A DNA stretch of 64,000 bases. It comes from Solanum dulcamara (lineage: Eukaryota; Streptophyta; Magnoliopsida; Solanales; Solanaceae). Shown piece by piece: positions 43,436 through 56,252 of this stretch (position 1 is its first letter; each line of letters opens with the position of its first letter). The position numbers and the translations under genes were made by a program. The notes beneath the pieces were generated by a model that saw only the letters and a program-made list of their open reading frames with translations, had not been told where the DNA came from and did not search any database. The stretch lies in the NCBI RefSeq assembly GCF_947179165.1, contig NC_077242.1, positions 40,370,097-40,434,096 on the forward strand, read 5' to 3'.

Positions 43436-46400
43436 TGTTATAACCCATCCTCGTGGGCTGCAACTGGGTGCCCTAGCTAGACACTCGCATGCACTCTTCA
43501 TAACCGTAATTAAATTTGTCACCTGTTTGGGTCACAACGTCTCAGTAGGCAACACGACTTACAAGCCGGCGAGGCTATCATAGCATATAGGGTCATCCCA
43601 TTTTAAATACATATACGAGCCGATAGGGCTGCCACGATAAAGGGAACGTCCCAGAATATAATTCATATAGACACAACTAAACACGCATGTATACACAACC
43701 CACACACGTATCTACAGACCTCTAAGAGTATTAGTGATAACATAAGGCGGGACAGGGCCCCCGCCGTACCCCTGAATAAACAAATATACATCAGAGGTTT
43801 AGTACCAAAAGCTAGGCTCCAATACAGTGGAGCTTTTCCCAAACTTGCCGAGTGGAACCCTAGGCTGGCGGATCCCCAAAGCGCACTTCTGTACTTGCGG
43901 GCATGAAATGCAGCCCCCCGAGGAAAGAGGGGTCAGTACGACATATGTACTGAGTATGTAAGCATGTAACAGTATATAAGGAATTTCAGTTAAAATAGCG
44001 ATACAGGGCAAGTATAATGTTTAGCTATTCACCGTACCTGCATCTTATAAAACAAAGTCACACATACTATTATCACGTACCGTACTAAGCCCGTTCAGGG
44101 ACTTGGTTTAACAATTATATCATTCTGCTATCCGGAGCACATATGTATTATTAGTGTTGTGGAACGCACAGCCCGGTCCATGTATATAGCAAGTACATGC
44201 CGAGGAACGACGGCCCGATCCTTATATCATGTCATAATAATGATAATGTCAAGGTACGACGGCCTGATCCATATCTCATATAATAGTGCCGAGGTACGAC
44301 GGCCTGATCCGTATAATGCATAATGGTGTTGAGGTACGACGGCCCGATCCGTATATATGTATATCATATAACAACGCCGAGGAACGACGGCTCGATCCAT
44401 ATATAATGTAATATGCATATACATACATGTAGGAATCATCAGCATATCAAATATCCCTCAACCATTATCATAAAGTATGCCCAAGAAACCCCAGGTGTAA
44501 GAGCTTACACATCCCATCACTATTCAGCCTATAGAAGGCTTGAGAGTCATAGTTCAACTACCTTCAGACCTTTGATGTTCAATCGTGACCACAAGTCATG
44601 AATTATACCCAGAACTTATGAATGGAGTCACCTCCAGATCCATGCCCTAGATTATCCACGATCCAGTCTCTTTAGAGGTAGGAAAAGAAAAGCTTTACAT
44701 GTACTACCTTTTTATCAATTCAGTAGGTAGTGGACAAAACTCTTAACTCATACTCAGATTTTTAGAATGGAACAGTTACCAATTTCACATACATAATTCT
44801 TACTTCTAAGACATGCCAAAAAGAAGAAAGGGTAGCTTCACATACCTCTTGTGAGTTACTCTTTATCCCGTTCACCTCGTCGTCCTTTGAACCTATCCAA
44901 CATAAAAGTAATATGAATATCAACCTTTCTTAACTTTCCAGTATCTTAGGTTACACCTTAGTATTAATGGAATCTATTTCCTTAGTCGTTTCCTCGACTA
45001 GTTCTTTAGTTTGTTAAGGTGTTAACAAAAATTGGGCAGCACCTCCCCTACAATGTGCCCTATCCAGATTTCCAATTAGGTCCCTAAGACCTACAGCCAA
45101 CCAACAACAACAACCTGTAGCATATGTTTAAGAAATTCGCAACAACAATATACAACATAAACTTCAAACGACTTATTCAAAAATACGATATCAAAAATAG
45201 GGCGTCTAGCCTTTATTTTGTAACGCCTTTAATTATACATAACGAGGGGTCATGTGGCTTCAAACAGCAGCACCCTAACCCACTTTAAAACACATTTATG
45301 CCTTGCTACCACACCTCACACCCCTGCAGCAACCACTCACACTAACAACACTTTACTTCGACAACAATTCGACTATAACAACTACAATTTGGATTGCTTC
45401 GAATGTTAAACATTGCTATGACATTTTTACACTTCCAGTATCATAAAAGATGTGTAATACACCCTATGACAACACCATAAACTTCAAATTAGAAGGAAAG
45501 ACCTTACCTTACGTTAAACTTGTCAAAACTATCAAAATGTGAATTCTGGGCAGCTTACGTTCTTGTATTGTCGCTTAGTTTCGAAGAGGTAATTGAGGGA
45601 AACAGGATTTGTGTCTTCAATGAAAGTTATATACATGTGTCTTAGGGTCGCATAAAATTTTGAATTACCCCTACGTCAATTTTGTACAACAAGATATTCC
45701 CAAGATACCAACAGCAGTCCTTGTAAAATTTCTAAAATGAAATCTGGGCAGCAGCTCCCCCATGCTTCACCACCCTTTTTCGAGCAGATACAAGACAAAT
45801 TGGGTTTTAGAGGCTAAATAAAAGTTATATCCCTATGAAATATATTTCCAAAACATCTTGAATCACTTGAAACGAAGCCTTACACAAGGAGTTATACTCG
45901 TTTTACTAACAGTGGTATTTTCAAAAACGGGTCTGTTAACAAGAACAAAATCTCCTCTTTTCCCTAACGATAAATTTTATGTTGTTAAACACTGTCATAT
46001 CACCATAGGATACCTTAAATAATTAATTCACGGAAATAAATTGGGCCTTACCTTTCTTGGCCACCAAACCCGTAGCTATACTCTCCCTTGTTCTTGGTTT
46101 TTCTCTCAAGTTTCTTTTGAAGAGAGAAGGCTGAAATGTGATAAATTTCAGCACTTTACACATTCCTTTTGGAAGGTGACACGTGTCATCCTCTAAGGGT
46201 GACACGTGTCACAACCTTAGGCAGCCATGTCATTACATGTCACCAATCACATGCTGCCACGTGGCAGTATGGGTCCCACCTAGGTGTGTCACCTACCTGC
46301 TTGCTTCGCTTTTCATAAGTTCGAAAACTAGTTTTTGCTCCCTTTCGTAGGTTTTTCCTCTCATCTTATTTTAAGAGCCTATGTAATCCGTACTACGCAA

Positions 46401-46627
46401 GCTTAGTATGTACTCAACTACTTTAAGTATGTACAACATCCAAGTTGGTGTCTTACGTAAGTAAATGGAGTACCACGACTCATTATTCGGCCTCCAACTC
46501 TTTCCAGATTCTTATAAACCTATTTCCAACCGTTACTACTTGGGTGGAGTCTCATAGATAACATGTATCCCGCGGCAATATTTTTAACAAAAATATGCCA
46601 CAATGTACAAAACTACTGGGTGTAATA
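43436..46627 (-). repeat. 5' LTR of element BC (3.2 kb)
   Basis: Full-length LTR, very similar throughout to solo LTR A (16450-19665). The outer end reads tgtaata in place of tgtaaca on the plus strand, one mutation of the terminal dinucleotide. It contains the conserved hairpin block (43898-43960) and gccgagg tandem units (44200-44400). Confidence 0.9.
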
Positions 46628-46632
46628 GAAGG

Positions 46633-46779
46633 TTTCATCCTTGCAAAGTCTCTCACCCTAGAAGTCGGAGTAGGAGAATTAGGAGGAACTGCAACACCTT
46701 GGTTTGCCACAACTTGGGCTAGCATGATAAAAGCGGTCCATAACTCTATATTAGTCACTTGGTCGAATAGGGGACGATT
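46633..46779 (-). pseudogene. gag of element E, middle piece
   Basis: On the minus strand, DNRPLFDQVTNIELWTAFIMLAQVVANQGV...SRVRDFARMKPS lies between solo LTR G and element BC. The residues join in frame to the start piece (50047-49978) and to SELHGLKV at 37666. Confidence 0.85.
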
Positions 46780-46784
46780 GTCTT

Positions 46785-49700
46785 TGTTACACCTCATACT
46801 TTTAAACACGAATTGTCTCATAAGTTCCATAGACATTATCATATGATCCGTATACGCTACGACACTATCAAATGACTCTAAGGAAGGGAGAATGTGATAC
46901 CCTATAGTAGAGAAGGTCGGAAATAAAGTCAAAAGAATCCGGAAGGGATTGGAGGCTAAGAGATGAGTCATAGGACTCGACTTACCTACATAATATACTA
47001 ACTTAGAAGTCTTACATACTTGAGCTACTTGAGGACATACCAAGCTTACATAGCATGGATTATATAGGCTCTTAAAATAGGACGAGATTATGAACTCATG
47101 AGTAAGGGGAAAAGACGATATGTGGCAGCCAATGGAGGAGCGACACGTGGCATAACCTCAAGCAAGAAGGTGACCCACCTGCTTGGGGTAAAGTAGGTGA
47201 CCCACCTGCTTGGGGGGAGGTGGACCCCACGCCACATGGCAGCCCCTTATTGGCAGCAAGTATGTGTTGGCCCAATGGGGGCTGGACACATGTCAACCTT
47301 AGGGTCTGACATGTGTCACCTCTTGAGTAGATATATATGTGTGTTTTAATGCTTATTAAGTCATTTTTCAGCCAAAACAAAGTCCAAAAGAAGAGAGAAA
47401 ATGTGAACAAGAGAAGAGAGGCAGCTTGGAGGAACTAAGGTAAGTCTCCAATTTTTCTCCATGAATTAATTATCTAAGGTGTTTCTCGGACATATGGAGG
47501 TGTATATATGTGTATAAGGATGAATAATGAGTTGTTACTTCAGCCTTACACTTGGAAACTTGAGATAAAGTTGAAAGAACAAAGAGAGAAAACGTTAAGA
47601 GCTAGCTAACAAACCCATTTTTGAATGGGACTGTTGTTAGTAATATTAGTATAACATCTTGTGTACAGCTTCATTTCGAGTGATTCAATATGTTTTGGAA
47701 AGGTATTTAATATCTATATAACTTTCATTTAGCCTTTGAAATCCAGTTTTGCTTTTATCGGCTCAAAAAGGGTGATGAAGTATAGAGGAGGTACTGCCCA
47801 GATGTTGGTTTTGGACATCTTACATGGACTGCTGTTGGTATTTTGGGCATATCGTTTTGTACAAAATAGATGTAGGGGTGATTAAAAATTGTATGTGACC
47901 CTAAGACACATGTATATAACTTTCATAGAGGATATAAAGCCTTTTTCCCTCAATTACCACTTCAAAACAAAGCTACAATGCAAGACAGTAAGCTGTCCAG
48001 AATTCACGTTTTGATAGTTTGGAGTGAGTTATTTGGGGTTTGTATTGTGTAATGTTTGTGTGAATTGCTTGTATATATATTGCAGGTTGTTTTTTTGGTT
48101 GGATTTAGTTATTAGGGGTATGATTGGAAATTCAGATAGGGCATATTATAGGGGAGGTGCTGCCCGATTTCTATTAACTCTTTAACTAGTTAAGGAACTA
48201 GTCGAGAAGACGAGTGAGGAAATGAGTTCTGTGAATACTCGTGTATAATTAAAGGTGCTAAACAGTCAAGGGTTGTTGATATTCGTAGTTCTTTCGAATT
48301 GAATAGGTTCAAAGGACGGCGAGGTGAACGGGATAAAGAGTAACTCATAAGAGGTATGTAAAGTTTTCTCTTGGCATGTTTTGGTATAAGTACGTACAAC
48401 TATCTTTCTTTCCTTTTGGCAAGTCTTAGCCTTAAGTGAATAGTATGTGGAATGAGAGGATAATTCTATTCCCAGAACTCCAGGTACGCCTCATAATCCC
48501 TAACTACAGTTAGGTGTTGACACCCCTACAAGAATTGAGCATTGCCTGTTAAGGCTTCTACGTGCTACAGAGTAGTGTATGGCAAACTATGTTTCCTTTC
48601 TCTTGATATATACTTGGTATGAAAATGAGATTATGATGCTATAGTTTTTCACTGAGCCCTAGGATGGGCCGAGTATGAGATATGTATATAATGACCACCT
48701 GAAGGAAAGTACGGATTATATAGAGTTTACTCTCTTTCTTTTCTGGCATGTCTTAGTGGTAAGTTAAATATGATGTGAGCTCTAGAGTAACTTCATTCTT
48801 AACATCTCCTATTTACTTTTGAATATCGAACTCTGATAGTAGTTGAACTATTTCCCTGGAAACTTCTATATGTTAAAGAGGTCAGGCTCCAAGTCTTAAA
48901 GACTATACGAGACTAAGTGTTTTTGATTCCATAAATGATTTGGACCTATGTTAATACATGTCTAGGGTCCTTGAGATTACTTTTAAGGCAGCCCATAATG
49001 GCATTTAGAGGACACTCGAGATGACTACACCGTTACTCGATTCCTCAAACAAAAGCTTAACTTTTTTATTTTGTTGAGTCTCTGATAATAATTTAAATTG
49101 TATATAGTTACTCACTACTCTACTCGTGTATATTGTAACCCTTCTTCCACCGAGTCCCAGGCCGGGTACGTTATCGTGCACAATTCACTGCATTATCCAC
49201 CGAGCCCCTCGCTAGAGGGTCGGGTACGTATGTATATATGATGATGTGTTGTAATAATGTGGTGATGGCACTGGGACCATGATGGTTTTACAAATATGAT
49301 TCACCAGACCCCTGAAAGGGCCGGCTATATGGTATCATATGAGCATGCATACTTTTGTAATTCACAGAGTATAGGTACAGGCTCCTAATTTGATAATTTG
49401 TTCCCCTGCTTCTTTATTTCGGATATACCTCCAGTTGTATGATGTTATGTTTTACATACTCAGTACATATGTCGTACTGACCCTCTTTTCTCGGAGGGCT
49501 GTGTTTCATGCCCGCAGGTTTTGGGAGTTCGTCAGCTTAGGATTTTGTGCAGCTCAGCTGGAAGAGGCTCCATTGTGTCGAAGCTTAGTTTTTGATACTG
49601 ACCACTGATGTATAAAATTATTTTGTCTATTCAGGTTTACGGCAAGGGCCCTGTCCCGCTATATATTATCGTTAATATTCTAGAGGTCTGCAGACATGTA

Positions 49701-49972
49701 TATGTGGGTTGTGTGTATCAGTTTGATTTAGCTGGCTCTACATGATGTATGATATATGTTATTATTTTATGGCAGCCTTGTCGGCTTGCATGCCCTTTCA
49801 TGTTACGACACAAACAAAAAGGGCTACAGGTTCATGAAAATGTTATCACCCAATGGGGCTCTGTTACATGATATTGTTTTATTTATAGTTCAATTTGACC
49901 ACAACTAATAGTTAGGTATATGGGGGGTCTAGGTTGGACCCCAATCGCGGTCTACGGGGTTGGGTCGTGATA
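46785..49972 (+). mobile_element. Solo LTR G (3.2 kb) with TSD gtctt
   Basis: It runs from TGTTACACCTC to GGGTCGTGATA; the TSD gtctt is exact at 46780-46784 and 49973-49977. It resembles the 5' LTR of element H in order (shared 'ggaagggagaatgtgata' near 46885/56352, conserved hairpin block at 49451-49520). It sits in gag of element E and has no internal domain, so it arose by LTR-LTR recombination. Confidence 0.95.
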
Positions 49973-49977
49973 GTCTT

Positions 49978-50047
49978 GACGGACCGAAGGAGCTTGGTCC
50001 TTATCAGCATTGACCCTTTTCTACATAGGTGCTCTTTTTGGAGGCAT
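49978..50047 (-). pseudogene. gag start of element E
   Basis: On the minus strand MPPKRAPM, then an in-frame TAG, then KRVNADKDQAPSV up to the G insertion. The start context matches other gag genes here (MPP-basic). The stop at codon 9 would block translation. Confidence 0.8.
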
Positions 50048-50265
50048 TCTAGAAAATCACAAAGGACAATCGTTAGGAAAAGAAAGTCTTAGAGTATACT
50101 CTATCACCCGACATAAATCATGAATAAAGTGAGGATTTTTCCTAAAATGCCTTATAGCCTCTTACTCATAGTTGTGTCCAGCTTCACACCCATGAATAGA
50201 CTCTACTTGATGTGGTATGTTGGACTCCCTAGGACATCTTAAACTATGTGCTCTTTTACTAAGTT
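50048..50265 (-). other. Leader and primer-binding site of element E
   Basis: Directly inside the 5' LTR, the minus strand reads aacttagtaaaagagcaca (50265-50247), a decayed form of the acttagtatcagagc site of J. The remaining 200 bp is leader sequence similar to the J leader (11550-11751), with no gene. Confidence 0.75.
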
Positions 50266-52120
50266 TGTCATAACCCAACCTAGGTCCTAGTCATAACACA
50301 GTAATCGAAATAACGAAGGGATCCAACCAAGCTTCTTGACATATCGTAAGCATGTATAAAATAAAATAAAGCAGAAATAACATATAAAGAGTATAAAACA
50401 TTGATTATGAAAGAGAGTGGAAACTCAACTACATAAACTCGACATTATTTTGTGCAAACATGCCTCTATAAATCAAGATAGACGAGGTCTAAGACACGTC
50501 TGTAGCTCACCCTTATTATGAATATAACAAATTTTTTGAAGTAAAATAAACTCATAACTTGCCCTCGAGAGATGAGGAATCACCAAAAACTCCACCAGAT
50601 GTAAATTCAACTAGCCACGTGCGGAAGGAATGAGATCCTCAACCCCTACCTTACGAGACTATGTAGGCAACAAATATGTGTTAGTACGTTTGAATGTAGT
50701 AAGTATGTGGGCATGACATGCAATATAGATCATAGGATATAATGATCAATTAACGTATGTGATAAAGTGAATAAGTAAATTCATGACAAAACTATAATGA
50801 TCAAAGCATTTAAGAGACATAGTTGAAATCAATAAAGAGCATAAAGAGAGTATACATATGTGGGATAGAACCATAACCGACAATAAGACCATGCAAGATA
50901 TAACATGGAATCTAGATGTCTCCCCATACAATGGAAGAATGGGAATCTACTTGCTAAGGTAGACTCTACCCCACTAGGTGGGTCATGTACATACGCTATA
51001 TGTGGATCCACTAGCTAGGCCAAAAGAAATTCTTATAGTGGGAAGCAAGTATGAGATAATTGAATTTATATAAGGACCCCGTAGGTCGAGTCCCCACACC
51101 AAGACATTATTTGATACTTAGTTAAATCCCACAAAATACATAACATAGAAATCATACTTGACATATATCACAAACTTGTTCATAAACTTCATAATCCATA
51201 GATTATCTCATTTTCATAATTCATGTATATCTCATTGAAAATAACTTCATGCATGGGCATTCATAATTCAACTTTAAATCAGGTAATTAATATAAAATCA
51301 TACTTATAATGATCACTAATAATGATTAAAATATGATTGAAATAATCCAACACAATTCATCAAAACAAGGGTTTAAAATTAATGGAAATTCAAGAAAATT
51401 TTGGGGAAAACTTTGGGACTCCATGAGTAAAAGGAACCCATTAATCAATCCCCACATACCTGATTAAATTCACTCAGAAATTAAAGAGGAACCTTGATGA
51501 ACTTGAAACCCTAACTTGAATTTGTAGGAGAAGCTTGAGAGAGAATTTAGAGTCTTACCTTAGGGAATTTTTGAAGAATGAATTGAATAAGAGGTGAATT
51601 TGAAGAATGGGGTAAATATAGACTTTGAACTTGGCCATAAAAGTGTCTAGGTTCATTAAACCCAACTTGGAAAAAGATGAAACCCTTCATTTAAAACCTA
51701 AATTTGATCCTACGAATTGACTCTACGATTCATAGAAATGACTCATCCTGCAGGTTTGGGGAAATCCCTAAAAAATCAAGTCTCAGAAGTTTGCATAAAA
51801 CTCGACTCTATGAGTCATAATCCTCTCTATGACTCATCCTATTGAGTCGTAGAAGAGGTCCTGACGCTTAGTAGTTGCAGTTGTTCAGACCCTGCACTAC
51901 GACTGGTGTCTACGAGTCGTAGAATTCTTCATGGGTCATCAAATGACTCATAGACCCACACACTTCACTTATCAAATTTACAGCCTCAAATTCACTTCCA
52001 TGATCACCTATACAACTCATAAGAGTCTCTACGAGCCGTAGACTAATTCGTAGACTCAGAAGATGTCCAAATTTTCCTTGAATTCTCTTTCATTTGAATT
52101 TTAAATTTTGGTGTCTTACA
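50266..52120 (-). repeat. 5' LTR of element E (1.9 kb)
   Basis: Minus-strand LTR from TGTAAGACACC (52120) to GGGTTATGACA (50266). It matches 21842-23696, but lacks about 250 bp near 51215 and keeps 240 bp (51880-52120) absent from the 3' LTR. Part of it (51700-52060) repeats the word 'ctacgagtcgtaga' and variants. Confidence 0.85.
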
Positions 52121-52123
52121 TAT

Positions 52124-54181
52124 TATAAGGTCCCAAAAGTTGAAAAGTCAAAAAAAAAGGAGTTGGAATGGAAAATCTCAGAAAATGCAATTTTTTGCCC
52201 TCTGCGAAGCCCTTCACGAGCCTTTAAAAGGATTGTAGGAATGATCTAGGAAATGGAGCCTGAGGGTTGAAGTCTATAATCGAGATTACAGCACGTGAAA
52301 AGTTCTACAGGCCATAGGAAGGCATCGTGTTATGGGGCTAAGATAAACTTGGGAAAATTTTGTTGGACTAAGTTCTACAGAAGGGTATACGGTCCATAGA
52401 AAGTTATACGGACTGTATAACTGACCTGTAAAACCCCTAGATACAAGTGGACATTGGGTGGCCTTTCCCAACGGCCTTTACGGTTTGTCAACATCTTCAC
52501 AATCTGTAGATCCCTTCATGAAGAAAAAGATTTCGGGGTAGCCTGGGTATCTTTATGGAGGTCTTCTATAACCCATCAAATGCTTTATTGACCATGACCC
52601 CATCCGTTAAAACTTCCATTGCCCAGACTTGATTATTAAGCTTTATATAGACCACTCTATGGTTTGTGGTGCATTTCATGGATCGTATAAAGTGGTCATC
52701 CAATGCCTTCATCAGTTTTAATTTAGAGGTGTTTTGATCTATTTCCATTATTTTAATTATGCACTTGGATGATTTGGGGATTAATTCATATCCAATAACT
52801 AATTCCTAATCTTCCCAGACCCTTATTCATCTAAATCACAAGCCCAATCCTTTCAAGTTTCTCTGAATTTTCTCCAAGGCTAAGACTACAGCAAAATCTT
52901 CAAGTTTCTATTAAAAGTGTTGATTCAAGATTTTAAGTCCAAGTATGTGGAAATTCATCCATGGATCTTTTTTAGTTGTGGAGACCAAAATTTTCTCCCT
53001 TTTTCTATCAAATTCAATTCAATGATTCTAGAATTTTTATAAAATTGCATTGGGACAATTCAATTATGCCCTTACTTAATTCCAATAGTCTATTCATGCA
53101 TGATTTGAGTTAAATTATATATTTTTAATAAGTTTTTCAAGGACCCATGCATTATGGTATGAATTTCAAGTTTTAAACTATGAATTTATGATTAAGGATT
53201 TATATATGATTTATGAAAGTTATCAATTATTCTTTCAAGTATGTTTCAAGCAAGTAACCATGAATTGTGAAAGGTTTTCTTACAATATGTAAGATATTAT
53301 GCTTTGGATGCTTATAAAGGTAAGTATCCACATGTTTAAGTTATGATCATGGTTTTCAAGGAGCTATTCTTATGATATATTTTCATGATGTTGGATTGGG
53401 TGATTTACCTTTCCTGATGACTATGTTTTTATGTATTCCATTGAGATTAACTTAGAACCAAGCAAAATTTAGGTCGGGATCCATGAGAGAACCTAGTATC
53501 AACTCTTAATTCTATAACTACATGCCACCATAGGTGTCGTTATGGCTTAGCTAGTGAATACACAAATAGCTCATGCTATGTTTATGATGCGGAGTCAATC
53601 TTGGAAAGTAGCCTCTCTTTTGTCGATGTGGGAGTCATATCAGATTCCATGTTATAGCTCGCATGGTCTTCATGTCGGTTAAGGTTAATATACAACTTAA
53701 GTATATTCTATATCTTCAATATTTAATGATGTTTTATGATGCATTGACCTTATGATATATTTCAAAAGTTTTCAAGTTTTACTCATGTTTTCAAGATATT
53801 GATCATGCATCACATGTTCAAATTGATTATGTTAGATTATCATTGTTCATGCATGGTTCTCACATACTTAGTGCATTCCATGTACTAACACATAGATTTT
53901 GCCTACATTATATCATAAGGTAGGGTCCAGAAATCACTTTACGCATCCCGCTTGTGGCTAGAGCTTGAGTTACTTTTGTTGGTGAGTCCTCATATTTTGA
54001 GAATGTGACATTTATGACTTCTCTAAATTTCTTATAACTTTCATTCTTATGTTTGGTGAGCTAGGAGCTTTTCCTTTGCCCCATCGAGACTAGTAGAGGC
54101 ATGTTAGATTTTATTATGTCTATATTTTCATGATCATTTGGAGTTGAGTTTGATTTCTCCTTTATCGAGATACTCATGTAG
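52124..54181 (+). repeat. 3' LTR of element J, truncated by LTR K
   Basis: It begins tataaggtcccaaaag (a TG start would be expected; probably mutated TG to TA) right after the E right TSD, and aligns with the J 5' LTR up to about 5' LTR position 11388. LTR K cuts it at 54181, so its last 150 bp and the J TSD are not seen. Confidence 0.75.
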
Positions 54182-56252
54182 TGTAACATTTCTCAAAATG
54201 CCCATAAGTGCCTAAAGAATACCTTGGAAATAGGCCACTCGCGTAAAGCATTATCCTTATTCTTTTTCGCAAATTCAAATTCGGAATGGCGATTAGGGGG
54301 TAAAAACCTGTGGAAAAAGGTCTCAATGGATTTATAGAACCCGTGTATCAAAAGATAAATTTTGTCAAAAATTGCATAACACAGTGAGGCACGCGGAAGC
54401 TCCGCGTCGCCCACCTGTTCCCATTTATTATAATTTTTCCCCGAGTCAAAATCTGGCAAAAAATCTCATTCGCTAAAAATTGACCTATCTGGAAGCAGCT
54501 CTGCGTTGCGGACAAGAAATTTAGCCCAAATTCAGTTTTTAAGTAAGGGTACTTTAGATTTTTCCCTAATTGTTAGTTAATGAACCTTGACATTTTTAGG
54601 ACCTAATTCTACTCTATAAACTACCCTAAATCCTCAATTCCATTCATTCTTCTACAATTCACCTACTCAAATATTTCTATCTCTAAAAGACGCTCTCAAG
54701 GACTCTATTGAAGAGTTAAAAGAAATTCACTCAAGCTCTCCATCAAAACTCTTAAATTCTTCCAAAAATTTTTTGTCTTCTCACTCAAGGTATGTGGGTA
54801 TTGATTCATGGATTGTGTCTTCCATTAAGCCCAATCCATTTCCCAAGTTTTCTATTAAATTCAAGTATGGGATTTTATGGGTTTTATTAGCTCTATTCAA
54901 ATTGCATGAATTATGATTCTACTCATGGTTATGAATCTATTTTTAGATAAATTGATGGTTATTGCATTGAATTAAAGAGTTTTTCCATGAATTCTCCTAC
55001 ATTGATCTCTAGGGTTCATTCATGATATAAATTATGGGTATTTTCAATTATACTTCCAAATAATATTATCTTTATGGATTATGTATGGGCTAATAGAAAG
55101 TATATGATCATGCATGTTTTCAAGTCAATTTCATGATTTTTCAAATCAATCGAACATGTATTCATGTTTTTTACCCTAATTTTCAAGTATGAATTATGAT
55201 TTTAAGATGAGTTATGAGTTGATCACGAGTTAAATGATTTCCAATGAAAGTTTTATATGAGTTAAAGTTGAGATTTGTGATGATAAAGTTAAAGTTATGA
55301 TGCTGATCAGAGATAAGATCAAAAGATGTTTAAAGATGGTGATAAGAACAATTATCACCAAATTTATAGATTCTTATGAATCAGATGTTTAAAGATGGTC
55401 ATAAAGACAATTCTCACCGAAGTTATGGATTATTATGAATCACTCAATAAATGAGCTATTCCTAATATATTTTAAAGATGGATTGATAGGCAGTTACTAT
55501 CTTTCCCTACTATGTTATGATCATGTTTATGAGTTTCTATTAAAATATTGACTAAGCACCAAGAGGGCTTCTAGGTGGGGTTCGGTCCGGTAATGTAGTT
55601 AGTTACCCAAGGGAATCCTAGTAGCAGCCTAAAGTCCCAAACAATATTGCCCACGTAGGTTACCTTCATGGCCTAGCTAGTGGATCCACATATAGCACAA
55701 TTGAGTTGTGTTAAGTTATTTTTGGAGTATGCCTTGGCAAGGTAGCATTTCCTATTTTGATGTAGGATTCATCAGCCTGTCTCAATGCAGGAGTCATCGA
55801 ATTCCATGTAATAGCTCACATGGTCTTAGTTGTCGGTTAAAGGTCCTATCCCGCACAAGTTCAAGTTGAAGCTATGAGATGTCAAGTTATGAGTTTATGA
55901 TAAAGTTTTATGATATGCATTGACTAAGAGTTTCTTATGATTTAAATTGCTTTTAAACTATACTCGTGTTCATTATGATTGGTCATACATCATATGGCAT
56001 ATTGATTATGTTCTTTAGTTGTTCATGTATACCTCACATACTTAGTACATTCAAACGTACTAACACATTTTTTACCTACATTATCTCATAATGAATGGGC
56101 GGACGACACTCACCATCATCCCACTTGTGGCTAGAGATTTGATTTAGATTTCAAAGAAATTGGTGAGTTCTCATTCAACTGAGGACAACACTTTTATTCA
56201 TTTTACTATTGTTTACACTTTCTTCTATTGTTAGGGTGAACTAGTAGCTTGT
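54182..56252 (+). mobile_element. LTR K, cut by element H
   Basis: It starts TGTAACATTTCTC, typical of plant LTRs, immediately after the J LTR breaks; the 5 bases before it are tgtag (54177-54181). It shares LTR-group landmarks with J and E (ggatccacatatagc near 55680, cttggcaaggtagc near 55735). A small inverted repeat gcgga-agc-tccgc lies near 54391. H interrupts it at 56253, so its right end and any second TSD copy lie outside the window. There is no gene. Confidence 0.7.

Larger units (their letters stand above)
37672..46627 (-). mobile_element. Element BC: minus-strand gypsy with large internal deletion
   Basis: The TSD gaagg is exact at 37667-37671 and 46628-46632. In minus orientation: 5' LTR 46627-43436, primer-binding site 43433-43421, gag 43231-41705, a 0.4-kb D/H-like interior segment, a 5S fragment (41340-41293), then a 3' LTR lacking its first 1.4 kb (41292-37672). 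Almost all of pol is missing. The 3' LTR also holds LINE copy 2. Its LTR family is that of solo LTR A. Confidence 0.9.
21842..52120 (-). mobile_element. Element E: complete minus-strand Ty3/gypsy, three nested insertions
   Basis: The TSD tatta is exact at 21837-21841 and 52121-52125. In minus orientation: 5' LTR 52120-50266, primer-binding site about 50265-50251, gag start 50047, gag continuing at 46779-46633 and 37666-36770, protease 36720-36381, reverse transcriptase 36130-36028 and 26330-25800, RNase H, integrase to 23688, 3' LTR 23696-21842. Removing D, BC and solo LTR G leaves about 8.4 kb. Reading frames join correctly across all three inserts. Stops, frameshifts and lost catalytic residues make it inactive. 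Confidence 0.9.
1141..54181 (+). mobile_element. Element J: old Ty3/gypsy retrotransposon hosting most insertions
   Basis: With nested insertions removed, this is a plus-strand element of about 9.2 kb: 5' LTR (about 1141-2441 plus 10682-11533), primer-binding site (11535-11549), gag (11752-12904), pol (12950-16423), 3' tail with polypurine tract (21672-21841) and 3' LTR (52124-54181). Order protease, reverse transcriptase, RNase H, integrase marks Ty3/gypsy. Coding regions are full of stops and frameshifts, and the LTRs differ widely, so it is old. The 5' LTR appears to lack roughly its first 60-70 bp compared with the 3' LTR. The 3' LTR is cut at 54181 by LTR K, so no TSD can be read. Confidence 0.8.

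Noticed and set aside
46552..47043. Minus-strand open frame of 163 codons as one gene
   Set aside because: Only 46633-46779 is gag; the rest crosses LTR boundaries of BC and G, so the fusion is accidental.
54193..54459. Minus-strand open frame of 88 codons
   Set aside because: It lies in the first part of LTR K and has no recognisable domain.
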